A stretch of 64,000 bases of DNA from Ostrinia nubilalis (lineage: Eukaryota > Arthropoda > Insecta > Lepidoptera > Crambidae). Positions 1 to 11,239 of the stretch are shown piece by piece. Positions within the stretch are counted from its first letter, which is position 1, and the number at the start of each line of letters is the position of its first letter. The stretch covers positions 12,294,001-12,358,000 of the forward strand of contig NC_087108.1 of NCBI RefSeq assembly GCF_963855985.1. The letters are read 5' to 3'. The notes under the pieces were generated by a model that made no database searches, had not been told where the DNA came from, and worked only from the letters and a program-made list of their open reading frames with translations. A program made the position numbers and the translations under genes.

Positions 1-27
1 TCTTCAGCTTTATAATAATAGTAAAGA
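1..27 (-). mobile_element. Helitron-like 5' terminus, body off the left edge
   Basis: Read on the minus strand this begins like the TC...TACTAATATTATAAAG 5' ends of Helitron-like copies elsewhere in the window (for example 2556 and 40681). The rest of the element would lie left of base 1. Confidence 0.5.
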
Positions 28-827
28 TTTAAAGATGTTGTTTTATCTTGAATTTTGATCAATTTTAAATTGGTACTCAATAAGACAACAACATAAAGCA
101 ATGGTTAATTTAAGTAATTTGAATTACTGATACAAATATTCGATTCTATCGCCGCGGTCACTTTAGTTGGTATTGAAAACTACTTGTCACTTACCCTCAC
201 ACCTACCGAACCCTAAAAATCTTAGAGTCGAACGCTGGAACCAGTGAAAAATCTTTATTAAATCCAAAGAGCTCTAAATAAGTTCATTTGGTGAATTTTT
301 TTCGCCTCCTCTAGCAAATTAGAAAACATTCTTGATAATTTGTATGGCTTACATCAGGGGGTTGAATTGGGGGGTAATTAGCGATTGTCCTGGGGCCGGG
401 CCAATCGGTAAATTAAATTATTTTTTTCGCCAGCCTAATGAAGGGGACGAAAATGGAGGGATTAAGCATCTTAACAATCCTCTTTTAGTTATAGCATTAG
501 ATTAAGAATTCTGAATGGGACAAATGTTGGGATAAATACGCTTTTTAAATAAATCGTACGGCATTATAGAATTGGTGACTGAGCTTGTTGCGGCGTTTCT
601 TTTCAGCACTTGCCAAATGTTTGTCTCGAAGCGCTGGTAGGGAAAAAAAGAATTCACATGTATAGGCAGGCTCCTTAAGAGAATTTGACGCTTTAAAGAT
701 AATTTTGATTTAGATTTTTTATTTTGGAGATTTATTTCTGGAGAAAATAAGAGGTTGAATCGACACCATCAACTAATAAAAGACGAAGCGAAGCACAGTT
801 ATCAACCCGGAAACGGATCGTAACCGC
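28..827. other. A+T-rich DNA without recognised gene
   Basis: No coding or structural feature seen. Bases about 585-642 resemble the (T)TCTCAGCA...GTCTCGAAGC-GCTGGTAGGG tail of a LINE/SINE seen better at 44795-44935. Confidence 0.5.
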
Positions 828-903
828 ATCAACTCGAGGCGGTCAGTATTTTTTGTATGAAACTCCGTACTGCAAGGCACACTTATCCGCACCGTAACGT
901 AAA
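828..903 (+). repeat. Dispersed repeat, inverted partner at 14161-14230
   Basis: About 75 bp ending CCGCACCGTAACGTAAA is found again in reverse complement at 14161-14230 with scattered mismatches. No coding potential; probably part of an unclassified mobile element. Confidence 0.75.
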
Positions 904-1329
904 GGCGGTGATGCCCTTTCCGAGTAGTGTGCTATGACCTTTATTCCAAAACATGACTTCCTTAAAAAATATTTTATTGTAGCTCAAAAAACCTGGTTTA
1001 TTTTTAATTTTCTTTAAAATTCTATTTTAATATCTATTTGAAATCAATAAACAGCTACATAGATATACATAAATGTATAGAGTTCGTGAACTAGTGACGT
1101 CATAACTTATGTCTGCGATAAAAATGGAATATAGGTTGGTGTTATCAAATTAATAGGTATAATTTATCCTTATTGGACCGCGATACTTAATCTTAGATTA
1201 AGCAAGTTTTGGTGACTCAAAAATTACGTTGCGTTGCATTATATTACCTAAATAAATAAAAAAAAAGATTTTTTTATTCAGTGACACGAGAAACAAGAGC
1301 AAAATAATAACTTAAAACCTCCTTGTAGT

Positions 1330-1473
1330 TAAACGGGACTATTCCCACCTCTCGTTCCCACCGCTGCAACTCCTGTATAGCCAGGATCTACAGCTTGACC
1401 GCCAATAAAAACCCAACCAGTGAAAGTCAAGTTTGTCCCGGGGAAAGTTAAACTGTCATTGGACCCGCAACTA
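1330..1473 (-). repeat. Repeat C copy
   Basis: Minus-strand copy of an unclassified repeat whose core reads GTCAAGCTGTAGATCCTGGC then CACAGGAGTTGCAG and a GGGAATAGTCCCGTT end. Seven further copies lie in this window (5998, 20535, 20644, 35688, 45524, 49169, 53214). Confidence 0.85.
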
Positions 1474-2168
1474 AATTAACCAGAAGAACATAGGAGGAGT
1501 TCGAAGTTAAGGTTCGACTTCCCAAGCACCTCCAGTGCATAGTGGATGACAGGTGACAAACAAAGATTTAATAACCTAGAAAAGATAAATACACCACGGA
1601 TCAATTAAGGGGACCTATCATAGACTATGAGCTACCTGCCAATATTTTTTCACAGGAAATTTTTCCTTGTCGCGACAAAATCGGTGTAATAAATTGCAGA
1701 AACAGATGAATTTATTATTAAGCATTATGTCACGTTCATGTTTCTAAAGATCATAGTTAAACCAAAGTGGGCCTTATGATATCAAATGTGTGTCACTACA
1801 CAATAGCTTAGAGATAGCTATGACTAGGTATGTCCTAAAAACTAAGTCACTCACACAATATCTGAATACAGCTCCATTCACACAACAAACAAACACACAT
1901 TTCATCTCATACACGTTGCGATAAGCAAAATGGCGCTAGCCGATGAGAAGTAAATACATAAATAAATAGATGCGCGTGCAGCGAACAATAGACGAGGGAC
2001 GTAATGTGGATATGCCACCCTAAAATTGAGTTGTTCCCGTTTTATATCATTTTAAACTTTCGCGTTCCATTTCAACTAAAGCGAAATGCCAAGTGTCTTT
2101 CTATTTTAGTTGTTCCCGTTTTTTACAGGAACTGTTTTGCACAGGATCAAGTTTAGTACGTGTTTTAA
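1474..2168. other. A+T-rich DNA, nothing recognised
   Basis: No gene, RNA or clear repeat seen. Short ORFs here are chance openings. Confidence 0.5.
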
Positions 2169-2334
2169 TCTATATCTGTAAAAGCGAGAAGTCACTGACT
2201 GACTCACTCACTCATCACGAAATCTCAGAAACTACAAGTACTAGGAATCTCAAATTTTGCATGGGGGTTCCTTTTAGAACGTAGGTGTTCACTAAGACGG
2301 GGTCCACGCGTACGGAGTCGCTGGCGGCCGCTTA
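2169..2334 (+). mobile_element. Diverged Helitron-like element
   Basis: Starts with TC after a host A (2168). It has the GACTGACT-type 5' region and ends in a GC-rich hairpin stretch CGCGTACGGAGTCGC...GGCGGCCG, then CTTA before T. This matches the better preserved copies at 14667 and 43731. Confidence 0.65.
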
Positions 2335-2555
2335 TTATGTATTAAAGTTCACAAGAACATCCCTTTTGCAGTGACGAATTCGTAATTCGAATTTCAAACA
2401 CACGTGTGTTCATACGACTTCTTGCATTAACTAGATCCCTAAAAACTAAAGTTTGGTTCCCGAGACATTTATAATAAGGCACAGCAATATTATTAGGTAC
2501 TACCTACTTAAAATGATAATACTACTAATAAGTTATCATTATTTTGGATAATTCT

Positions 2556-4111
2556 TCTATACTAATATTATAAAGCTGAAGAGTTTGTTTGTTTGTTTGT
2601 TTGTTTGTTTGTTTGTTTGTTTGTTTGGTTGAACGCGCTAATCTCAGGAACTACTGGACCGATTTGAAAAATTCTTTTTGTGTTGGATAGCCCGTTAGTT
2701 CCTGAAGGTTTTAGGCTATTTATCATCACGCTAAGACCAATAGGAGAGGAGCACCAATCAAGAATATTTCAAATCAGTGAATTTTTTCCTTTTGAGAGCT
2801 GACGCTGCGTAAACGGTTAAAGTTTCGCAAAAATCATGTATGACAGGATTGTTCCCCTTTAAAAGTTCTTTAAAAAAGTCCGCGGTAGCATATGTCTATC
2901 TTTTAAGGTTGGCTCATAGTAACCATTTTTATGCAAAAAAAATCTGTTTTAAAATAATGCATTATTTGCGAAGGTGTTTTTATAAACATGATATTAATCC
3001 TTATCCAAATAAATAAATTATTCACCACAAGTATTTAATTTTAAACATTCTTTCCCTTTACACCATTCGATTTCAATAAATATCTTAGGAGATATCGCAG
3101 TTTTAAAATCACATCGCAGCAAAATAATGATCAAGTACTACGCGCGCTACTGATGGATCAATGTACAGCCTAAACCGCTGATCGTAAAGACCTGAAACTT
3201 GGACGGTGTGTTCTTTGTATGACGTAAGCATCTGATAAGAAAGGATTTTCCAAAATTCTACCCCTAAGGAGGTAAAAAGGAGGGGCAAAGTTTGTATGAA
3301 ATAACGAGATTCCTTCGTCCAATCTACTTAAAATTTTGCATAAGCATTCTATAACAGAATTAATGGAAGATGTGTTTCGTATTTTAGTGAAATGCACCCC
3401 CTAACTATGTTAAAAAGGGGTAGAAAGTTATTTTAGTGGTGATTTGCTTCAAAGTTGATATTAATTACTCATTAGTGCATTTTTTTACAATCATGACGTC
3501 ATGTTAACGACTACCATACTCTAGGGGCCTCCACTTAACCTCGGAGTGGGTGCCCGCTGCGTGCGCTCGCCCAACAATGCATAGTAATGCATGAAAGTCA
3601 TGCCGCGGGCACCTGCTTGCGCTGTATACATAAACTCATTTTCGCGCGAGAGTTTTGGCGGAGGCCCTTGAGGTAGTGGGAGTAGTCTTGAGGAAAAGCT
3701 CCTTCTCCCACGGCCAGTGGCATGCTGGAAGCTTGGTGATTCTAGCACCCGTGGGAAAATATAAAAAAAAGTTTACCAATAATACTGCGGTAGGTGTAGT
3801 TTTCGATTTCGTTGTAAAAAAATAATACCACCGAGTAACTTTCACCGGATCAAAGGCCGAGCTGCATATTCATAAAATATATAGAAAAAAATATTTTCAT
3901 GTTTATTTAACCTGATTTTTATATTTTAAAAGTATTCAAACATTTAGATAATAACGTTAAAACATATAAAAATAATCGTATGAGAACGTTTTCGACTTCT
4001 CCACGGACGAAGTCGCGGGCAAAAGCTATTTGTAAAATAATTAGACTAAATTATTAAAAGTGCCTACCCAAAGTCATTATTCCACGCGGACGAAGTCGCG
4101 GGCACAGCTAG
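2556..4111 (+). mobile_element. Composite block of Helitron-like sequences
   Basis: Opens with TCTATACTAATATTATAAAG and closes with a GC hairpin, GTCGCGGGCACAG and CTAG followed by T at 4112. Internal pieces (about 3110-3420, and a second end near 4009-4030) look like further nested Helitron-family fragments, so this is probably several insertions. No Rep/helicase coding is visible. Confidence 0.6.
2584..2627 (+). repeat. (TTTG)n microsatellite
   Basis: About eleven uninterrupted TTTG units near the 5' end of a Helitron-like element. Short tandem repeats at this spot are common in that family. Confidence 0.95.
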
Positions 4112-4830
4112 TTATAGATAAAGTTGATAATATACATACATGGTGGTCAAATCAGACGTACATATTTTTTTTAGTTCTGTTTATTTTCTTATGATAATTT
4201 TAGTTTTTTTTATTATAACTCAGACACTGCACTATCGGCCACAGTTCCAGGCTGTTTCTTAATGGTCATGTTGTTCCATTTTACGAGAGCGAGAGAAAAA
4301 CCTATGTAGCTGGAACTATGGCCTACTATACTCTCTCAAAAAACAAACAGCTAGACTAAAATGCTGCAAAACAGACTAATATGCAGCAAGATATTCTGGA
4401 AAAGTTGCTTGGTACCACCCTGTATAGACATATTTTGATTGCTTACTAAGTATTTTAGATTCTTTCCACTTTACTGGTTTCATTTAGTATCTGATTATGA
4501 ATCCAAATAAAACTGGTTATAAAATTACGTCAAAACTGAATAAATTGAGTAATTATTACTAATACGTATTATCTTGAAAAACACAATTTTACAGGAGGCT
4601 AGTAAATACAAACTAGACAGCTAAAAATTCCAAAAATATGTGTGAAATCTGATATTTGTCTGTTGCATTTTCACGCTTAAATTACTGAACTGATTATGAT
4701 GTTTTGCATGAAGATTGTTTAGCCCAGATAAAAACAAAAGATAATTTCATCATGTATCATATAAAATCTATCTGGAATTTTGATGCCCAAATGAAGAAAT
4801 AAAAATAATGTGGAGTCAAATTCAAATTAA
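4112..4830. other. A+T-rich DNA, nothing recognised
   Basis: No convincing coding, RNA or repeat structure seen. Confidence 0.5.
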
Positions 4831-4837
4831 AATAGTT

Positions 4838-5205
4838 TATTAGGCCCTTTTTAGGGTACTTATACACGTCCCAAATATAGCTTGCCCTACCTTCGGGACA
4901 ACATATGGGCTGGTGTTGAGAAGAAACTCAGTCACCTTTTTCAGCCTCTCTTTCAATAAATTACTTATAGTAATTTTTACTTGCTTTGGTGGTTAGGCTT
5001 GTTCTAAGACCACCTGACCAGTTACCACCATCTTTCCTAAGTCTGTCTCCATAACAAAAATATTAAAAGAGTATTGGAGCATTTTTTCAATTGTAATTCC
5101 AGTTCCTCTGTGGCTGAGAATTCCGGGTGAAGCTCGCTTTCACCTTCGGCCTGGTCATCACTTTCCATCAGGTGAGAGGCCAAAAGCTTCTCTGTTGTGG
5201 GTAAA
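4838..5205. repeat. LINE/SINE 3'-tail sequences
   Basis: Two adjoining lepidopteran-type repeat fragments. About 4838-4990 reads as a minus-strand retroelement tail. Bases 5102-5205 (plus) contain TCCGGGTGAAGCTCGC and CATCAGGTGAGA, shared with 13708-13822 and, reversed, 53109-53212. No intact coding. Confidence 0.6.
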
Positions 5206-5218
5206 AAATTGTATCGGG

Positions 5219-5505
5219 ACACTTGCGCGAAAGAATAGAATACAAGCAGGCAAGACATAGGTACAAACAGAGAGAAATATACAAGTGGACAATTAACTGC
5301 TTGTGCCTCTCTGACAAAAAGGCACCCGCTCAGCGATACTAGACCCAAAAGACACTAGCGCGAAAGACATCAAGCGCGAAAAGACATGAACGCGAACGGA
5401 CGTTAGCGCGAAAAGACAAAAGCGTGAAAGATATTAGCGCGAAAGACATTTGCGCGAATACACAAGCGCAAATCTCTCTCGCGCTAGTGACTTTCGCGCA
5501 AGTGT
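5219..5505. mobile_element. Inverted-repeat element with GCGCGAAA array
   Basis: A 287-bp block bounded by perfect 15-bp inverted ends, ACACTTGCGCGAAAG (5219-5233) and its reverse complement (5491-5505). From about 5351 it carries an imperfect tandem array (unit about 17-20 bp) around AGCGCGAAAGACAT. GCGCGAAA/TTTCGCGC also matches the general E2F site form TTTSGCGC. No target duplication was found, so mobility is inferred from structure only. Confidence 0.65.
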
Positions 5506-5707
5506 ACCAGCAGCCTCCCTAGACAAATGCACTTTTTGATTGAATCGAAAATCGAATCCAAATTCCATATAAAAAAACCACTTTCGACCACTTTTCGACT
5601 GGTTTGCGATTATAATGTGCATTTTGTCTAGACCATAATTATGAACCTAATGGCTTGTCCACTCTAAACTTTAGCATACAGACTAACTTCACACTGCAGC
5701 ACCGATA

Positions 5708-5815
5708 CTGTACCTTAACCAAACGCTAACTAACTGTGCTGTTGATGTATGATTACGTTAAACTATGTTTAACGTGTAAAGTTTGATACATCAACGGCGG
5801 TTTAGAAAACTAAAT
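5708..5815. repeat. Imperfect palindrome
   Basis: Nested inverted repeats: GTTGATGTAT pairs with ATACATCAAC around a core CGTTAAACTATGTTTAACG. Probably a short foldback/MITE remnant. Confidence 0.55.
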
Positions 5816-5997
5816 GTTGGCACTATTGCAATGAATGAATGAATGAACGAATAGGTAAATGAAACAATAAACAATTTGAATTTGAAAGAATTTCAATTTG
5901 TAGACTGGTATTCTTAGGTTCTTCTTAAGTTTAAATAAAAATCTAGCCAATTGCTCACACTCTTTGTTTGCTCCTATATTATGTTCTTCTGATTAAT

Positions 5998-6127
5998 TTC
6001 ATTGCGGGTCCAATGACAGTTTCTTTTCCCCGGGACAAACTCAACCTTCACTGGTTGGGTTTTTATTGGCGGTCAAGCTGTAGATCCTGGCTACACAGGA
6101 GTTGCAGTGGCGGAATATAGTCCCGTT
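5998..6127 (+). repeat. Repeat C copy
   Basis: Near full-length copy starting TTCATTGCGGGTCCAATGAC and ending ATAGTCCCGT. Same unclassified family as 1330-1473. Confidence 0.85.
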
Positions 6128-6261
6128 TTTTTGCACAACCAATGTTATTAATATAATAATGCTTTTGGCTTTAGGGTCACCCACCCTTACTGTATTGTCA
6201 TAAATGAAATTAAGGGTGATAGAAATTTGTTTTGTTATTTTGAGAAATGGTAGATATTATT

Positions 6262-7667
6262 TACATAAATAAGGTACTTGATACAAATAAGGCCTACCTA
6301 ACTTTAAATGCTTATATTTCAATAAATATTAACGCTAGTCAACAAAAACAAGGTTAATTAACTTCTTCCATCCTTTAATTTTAGCAATATTACAAAAAAT
6401 AACACAATTTTTAACTAAATCTATTCAAAATAAGCAATTTACGAAACCACTGATTTTGGCTTTATTAAATCACCTACACGGAATAAGGCCTATATGATTC
6501 AAATGCCTGTAGACCTTAAAATTGAGGTTGTATTAAACAAAATGCGGTCTTATAACATTAAACACGTCGATTTGTTTGCGTTATCAAAATTTTACATACC
6601 AATTAAACAGAAATATACTGTATATCTCTAGATAAACTTAAATTCCACTTATTAAGAATAATACATAAATTATAGACAAAATTAAATATTCATAGTAACA
6701 AAGTAATGATTCCTTACTTAAATTATCAAAAAAAATATCAAAAACAAACAATATTATTTTTTTGTATAGGGCTTATTAAAACACCGTGTTCGAATAAGGC
6801 CTACACATAAAACCTTTTAAATAAATCAGTTTAGGAACATCATTTAGTCTTGATTTTTTGTAAACAAAATAAGATCTCAATTTTTGTTAGAACCAAGGCA
6901 TAAAAAGGCTTCTGAATCATCTTTACGAACTCCTACACAATCTATAAGATACCACCAAAAGCAGTCCTTTATGGTAGCATATCTGCTACATTGTCTTCGA
7001 GACAGGCATGATAATATCAGCTTTAATCCTTTAGAATTATACATACGGCTTTTTTTTCTTTTTTTTTATTGGTTTTGTATTTTGTTTCTTTTTTTACAGG
7101 TTTAGTAATTTTTTTTTACTCTGTTTTCTTTTTATTTTCTGTGCTGTTAGTAACATTCTTATTAAATAAATATTTAGTTACTCTTTGACTCATTTAGTTT
7201 AATGAATTTGTCCGTAATCAGGTGTTGACATAAGTATCCAATATGGCCTACCATGCTGAAATAAGGCCTAGGCCTTATTAGATATTTCGCTCTTGTTGTC
7301 TTTAAAAATTTACAAATAATGCATCTATAGCCAGTAGTACAAATTAAGGTAATTATTAGCTAGTAAGAAATATTTAGAAACGATTACTAAGAAAAGCTTA
7401 ATCTAAAACAGCGTTATTTTACCGAAAATTTAAGATGAAATCGCCAGATTTTTATAACAGAGCACGAAATCACCCACCACCTTAGAAGAACGCGTGCCAA
7501 TTGGTGCTGGGATCGTGGATCGGGACGCTCTTGCACTCTACCGGGTTGTAGGGCATATGAGTACGTGTCCTTGAAGTATTATCCCGGTTGGATTTGTTTA
7601 TCTGTGTTTTCTGATGTATAGGCCTTATTAGAACGTAGGCCTTATTTGTATCAAGTACCTTATTTAT
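6262..7667. mobile_element. 1.4-kb TIR element with AATAAGGCCTA motifs
   Basis: About 30 bp at 6266-6296 (ATAAGGTACTTGATACAAAT then AAGGCCTAC) recurs as a perfect reverse complement at 7636-7667; weaker pairing extends outward to about 6249 and 7690. Inside are about eight AATAAGGCCTA-like motifs on both strands (6287, 6482, 6793, 7240, 7260, 7269, 7620, 7636), two of them forming a perfect 20-bp palindrome at 7260-7279. Repeated short motifs of this kind are typical of transposase-binding sites. No intact transposase is present; ORFs at 6884-7105 (+) and 7482-7685 (-) are short and unrecognised. Likely a non-autonomous DNA transposon of unknown superfamily. Confidence 0.7.
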
Positions 7668-7754
7668 CACTTTAATAAATACCAAACTGCGGAAAATGGC
7701 GGAGGAAATACGTAATTCATTTAATAAACAGTAAATTTACGAAGTTTTTTGACT

Positions 7755-7905
7755 GACTTTTAATTTTTAAAGCCTATATTCAGCAGAAATTATTTTGGAT
7801 TCAAATATTGAAAGAATTTTTCAAATCGGTCCAGTAGTGTTGGAGTCTATTCCCTCCAAACAAAAAATCAAAATTTTCCTCATTATAATACGAGTATAAG
7901 CATAG
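7755..7905 (-). mobile_element. Helitron-like fragment
   Basis: Contains TTTTTCAAATCGGTCCAGTA and an A+T-rich end resembling the reverse complement of TACTAATATTATAA-type Helitron 5' ends. Truncated. Confidence 0.45.
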
Positions 7906-7974
7906 ATGTTATTTTTCAACAGAAACGGTTGCCTGTTGCGGTCCGCTCTACACGCTTAGTGCCCGTGCGCGATA

Positions 7975-7982
7975 TGACGTCA
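7975..7982. promoter_or_regulatory. Perfect CRE-type palindrome TGACGTCA
   Basis: TGACGTCA lies in a relatively GC-rich patch (about 7925-8035). It matches the CREB/ATF consensus, but an 8-mer is expected by chance at this scale and no transcript is evident. Another perfect copy occurs at 3494-3501. Confidence 0.2.
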
Positions 7983-8189
7983 CGGCGTGGTTGTGTTGGT
8001 TGTATCGAAATAAACAAACGTCCTTGCAAGGGTTCCAATCGAGTCATTTTATTTTCTTTTGTATAATATTAATGAGAGCCTCCTTTTGTTGAAATCGGTT
8101 AAAAAACCTGATGTTTTTAATTTAAATTAAAATAGGTATTTTGTATTTTTTCAAACTACAGTAAGAAATAATTGTAGTCATTTACTCAT

Positions 8190-8470
8190 GGTCTCCAGTG
8201 CAAATACAAGAGGCAAGTTGAGGAGTTCCAGTGACTTGATCCATTTTTAGCTTGGTCCACGGGCCAAGTGGATTATTTTTTAAATATTTTTTTTCCTTTA
8301 ACTGGACGCACCTTTAATGATATTATAATCAACTCTAGAATTTGAGATTGGGCTGGAATAAAAAAAATAGTTCAATCCAGCGACCTGGCGTGCACCAAGC
8401 TAGAAGTGGGTCAAGTCAATGACTCCAAGAAAGGAAGGAAGACTCAATTGAGGACTCCCCTCATGCTGGA
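8190..8470. mobile_element. Foldback/MITE-like inverted repeat
   Basis: Arm 8201-8272 (CCAGTGACTTGATCCATTTT then TAGCTTGGTCCACG) pairs imperfectly with 8375-8455 in reverse complement. Central spacer is A+T-rich. Target duplication not identified. Confidence 0.6.
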
Positions 8471-9317
8471 CAAACTGATTTAGGGAGGCCTGATGTTCAT
8501 TGAGTATTACTAATAATAAATAACCTGTATTGACATGCAATTAATACTTATTATAGATTTTATTATTTTTATTTCTATCTCCTTTTACTATAATCCTGGG
8601 AAGAGTGTGAGTCCATTTTAATTTTAAAAAAAACTCTAAAGAGGCAATGAAAAGGAGTCCACAAAACCCCAATGGGTCTAAGGACAAAGACTAATCCCCA
8701 CGGTAATGATAAGATACTTTATGTTCTTATCAAAATCACGCGTCAATGGCGTGACCAATCGAGTCATCAATTAGATTAAGAGCTAGTGAACCCCAGACCT
8801 AAGTCATTTTATAAAATCTGAAAGTTTGTCATATGCTAGGTTTAGAATATTGGTGCATCATGAAGTTTGGGTCATCGTGTCTTTGGCTTTAAAAAAGATA
8901 TAAACGTTAAAAAAAAAAAAAATTGGCTAGATTTTCCGCAGAATTCAAACATCCATAAAACAAAATTTGACTAGATTATATAAAAAATGAAAACATAGAA
9001 ACACAGCTCAAGACCTTTTTTAATTTTTAAGAAGTAAATACAACCGACCATTTCGTTTCTCTGCGCTTTGATGTTTCGTCTTAACTTCGGCAATGAGAGA
9101 CTTAAACTGATAATACCACCCACAAACATCGTAAAAATCCACCCATTTTTATCCTCCGAAATCGATTAGCTCCAAGTACATCACCTGTTATCCCTTTGTG
9201 TACAGCCACTAATCCTTCAAACGATAAATCAAAGCATAGTCATCCCTTGGAAATTCAATTATGACCGATCGCTGAGCCTTTCGAGACGCAGACCACTTTG
9301 CTATAGAAGCCGAAAGG
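8471..9317. other. A+T-rich DNA, nothing recognised
   Basis: No gene or clear repeat seen. Confidence 0.5.
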
Positions 9318-9327
9318 CGCATTCATT

Positions 9328-9681
9328 CGTTCATCATCATCATCATTTCAGCCATAGGACGTCCACTGCTGAAGATAGGCCTCCCCTAATGTTTTCCACG
9401 TTGATCGATTGTTAGCGGCCCGTGTCCAGCGCTTTCCTGCTACCTTTACGATGTCGTCGGTCCACCTTGTAGGTGGACGTCTCACGCTGCGTTTTCCGGC
9501 CTCTCTAAAAGATTTTCATAACGACCGGTCCTGCGTTGCCCGCATCCAGGTTCTTCCAGCGACAATCACAAGTAGGCCTAGTTTTTCATGCTATTTTATC
9601 AGTAAAATCGATAAGCCCATACATTTGTCGTCTTTTTATCACGGCACGCATCCTAGCCCGGCTGATCACAACGCCAAATGA
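9328..9681 (-). mobile_element. Chimeric RTE-B/RTE-A retrocopy
   Basis: Minus strand. The (ATG)n-tailed RTE-B 3' end (9331-9498) joins directly at 9499 to an RTE-A-type segment (to about 9570), then about 110 bp of other sequence. The whole block is bounded by direct repeats CGCATTCATT at 9318-9327 and 9682-9691, consistent with a target duplication and a template switch during reverse transcription. Confidence 0.65.
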
Positions 9682-9714
9682 CGCATTCATTGTAAAGTGA
9701 GTAATTTACCTAAG

Positions 9715-9833
9715 TCATCATCATCAGCATTTCAGCTACAGGTCGTCCACTGAACATAGGCCTCCCCCAATGATTTCCACATCGCGCGGTTGGTAGCGGC
9801 CTACGTCTAGCGCCTTCCTGTTACTTTTATGAG
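9715..9833 (-). mobile_element. RTE-B 3'-end fragment
   Basis: (CAT)n then TTTCAGC...GTCCACTG...GAACATAGGCCTCCCCCAAT and continuing to the AGCGCCTTCCTG segment. This is a 5'-truncated copy of the C-terminal RTE coding end. Confidence 0.85.
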
Positions 9834-10504
9834 AGGTATTTGCCTAATTACAGTCAAGGAATTCAATTTGTGCCTCAAGGTTGACCATAGTACAATCTTT
9901 GCTTAGTTTAGACCAGAGACGCAGTGTAAATGTCCAACGACGTGTTTTCAACTCACTTTATTTTTGTAACGTCTATGCGAGTAAGTGATCTATGCTTTCA
10001 GTCACCGACTAAAGGCATCAAAAGCGGTAATCAATTCTACAAATAACCCCCTCTGCCTTTTTCTTTTGCGATGAAATAAATCTGTTCTGACTTAACTCAG
10101 TAGAAATATTTAACATGGCAACCCTCAGTTAAGATCGAGCCAAAACCTACCCTTCACTGTTGGAATAAGATTCGTTCTTCTTTGAGACATTATGCCGTTG
10201 TTGCATTTTGTAGGGATACGCCAAAATATGATAACACTGTGATGATATCGAAGCCAACTTTATTAGTATTTGTCTCACTCGAATTTGAGTCTTGTCGTCT
10301 ACATTTTAAGGCTTAATTTTAACAAGTTCGGGCACAGCCATCAATACAACATATCCGTGTATCGCCATAATGTAACGGTTCAGCCGAAAGAATGCTTAAT
10401 TTTACAAGGAAAGTAAATAACCTGTATACAGCACAAGATTTTTGTAGTAAAATGTCGCTTGTTACAACTGTTTAAGCTGGTATAGAGTTTAGGACTCAGG
10501 GCTC
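9834..10504. other. Nothing recognised
   Basis: No gene, RNA or clear repeat identified. Confidence 0.5.
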
Positions 10505-10522
10505 GTTCCCACAGCAATCCAG

Positions 10523-10675
10523 TTTATCATCATCATCATTTCAGCCATAGGATGTCCACTGCTGAACATAGGCCTCCCCCAATGATTTCTATGTTGATCG
10601 CTTGGCGTACAGCTACCTTTATGATGTCGTCGGTCCACCTTGTGGGTGGACGTCTCATGCTACGTGTTCCAGTAC
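10523..10675 (-). mobile_element. RTE-B insertion with 10-bp target duplication
   Basis: RTE-B 3' end with an internal deletion, flanked by perfect direct repeats GCAATCCAGT (10513-10522 and 10676-10685). The interrupted host repeat occurs uninterrupted near 23290-23320, where the 10-mer is present once, giving an empty-site comparison. Confidence 0.9.
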
Positions 10676-10878
10676 GCAATCCAGTAATGCAGGATCCCAC
10701 AATATTCGAATTACAAATTCGAATGGATCGGTTTTTTGCAGGTTGCTAATGTGATGTTCGTAAAACCGCAATCAATCAAATGGATGGGGCAATTTTCGCA
10801 TAATATGTATAATTACATCTTTACTAATATTGATACCACGAATAAAGTAAGGCAGTCGGTTGTTTATTTAAATATGTA

Positions 10879-11118
10879 CTAGCTTTTGCCTGCGGCTTCA
10901 CCCGCGTGTTTTAGTTTGTCGCAGATCGTCATAAATTATAGCCTATGATATTAAGGGACAGTAATAAGAACAATGCCAAAAAAAATGCCTATGTTATTCT
11001 GGGTTATAAAGAATAATACTGTAAAGTTTAATTAAAATCCGTTCAGTAGTTATTGCGTGAAAGAGTAACAAACATCCATCCAGACATCCAAACTTTCGCA
11101 TTTATAAAATTAGTAGGA
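10879..11118 (-). mobile_element. Helitron-like element
   Basis: On the minus strand: host A, TCCTACTAATTTTATAAATG..., a GC hairpin (GCGGGTGAAGCCGC), CTAG, host T. 240 bp, non-autonomous. Terminal structure and A/T insertion site fit Helitrons. Confidence 0.85.
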
Positions 11119-11239
11119 TGTTTTAAAATATACATCGTTCCAACCTGTAGAAATTAATGAAACTGATGTAGTGTGGTTTCAAATATCTTATCTGGTAATA
11201 TCGGGGATTTACCGGTTTAGTTATTTCAATGTAATTGAA

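Noticed and set aside
6884..7105. ORF of 73 codons inside the TIR element
   Set aside because: Ends in a low-complexity T-rich stretch; no transposase motif recognised, so not called as a gene.
7975..7982. CRE site as a promoter
   Set aside because: A single 8-mer is common by chance and no exon or start signal accompanies it; kept only as a low-confidence motif.
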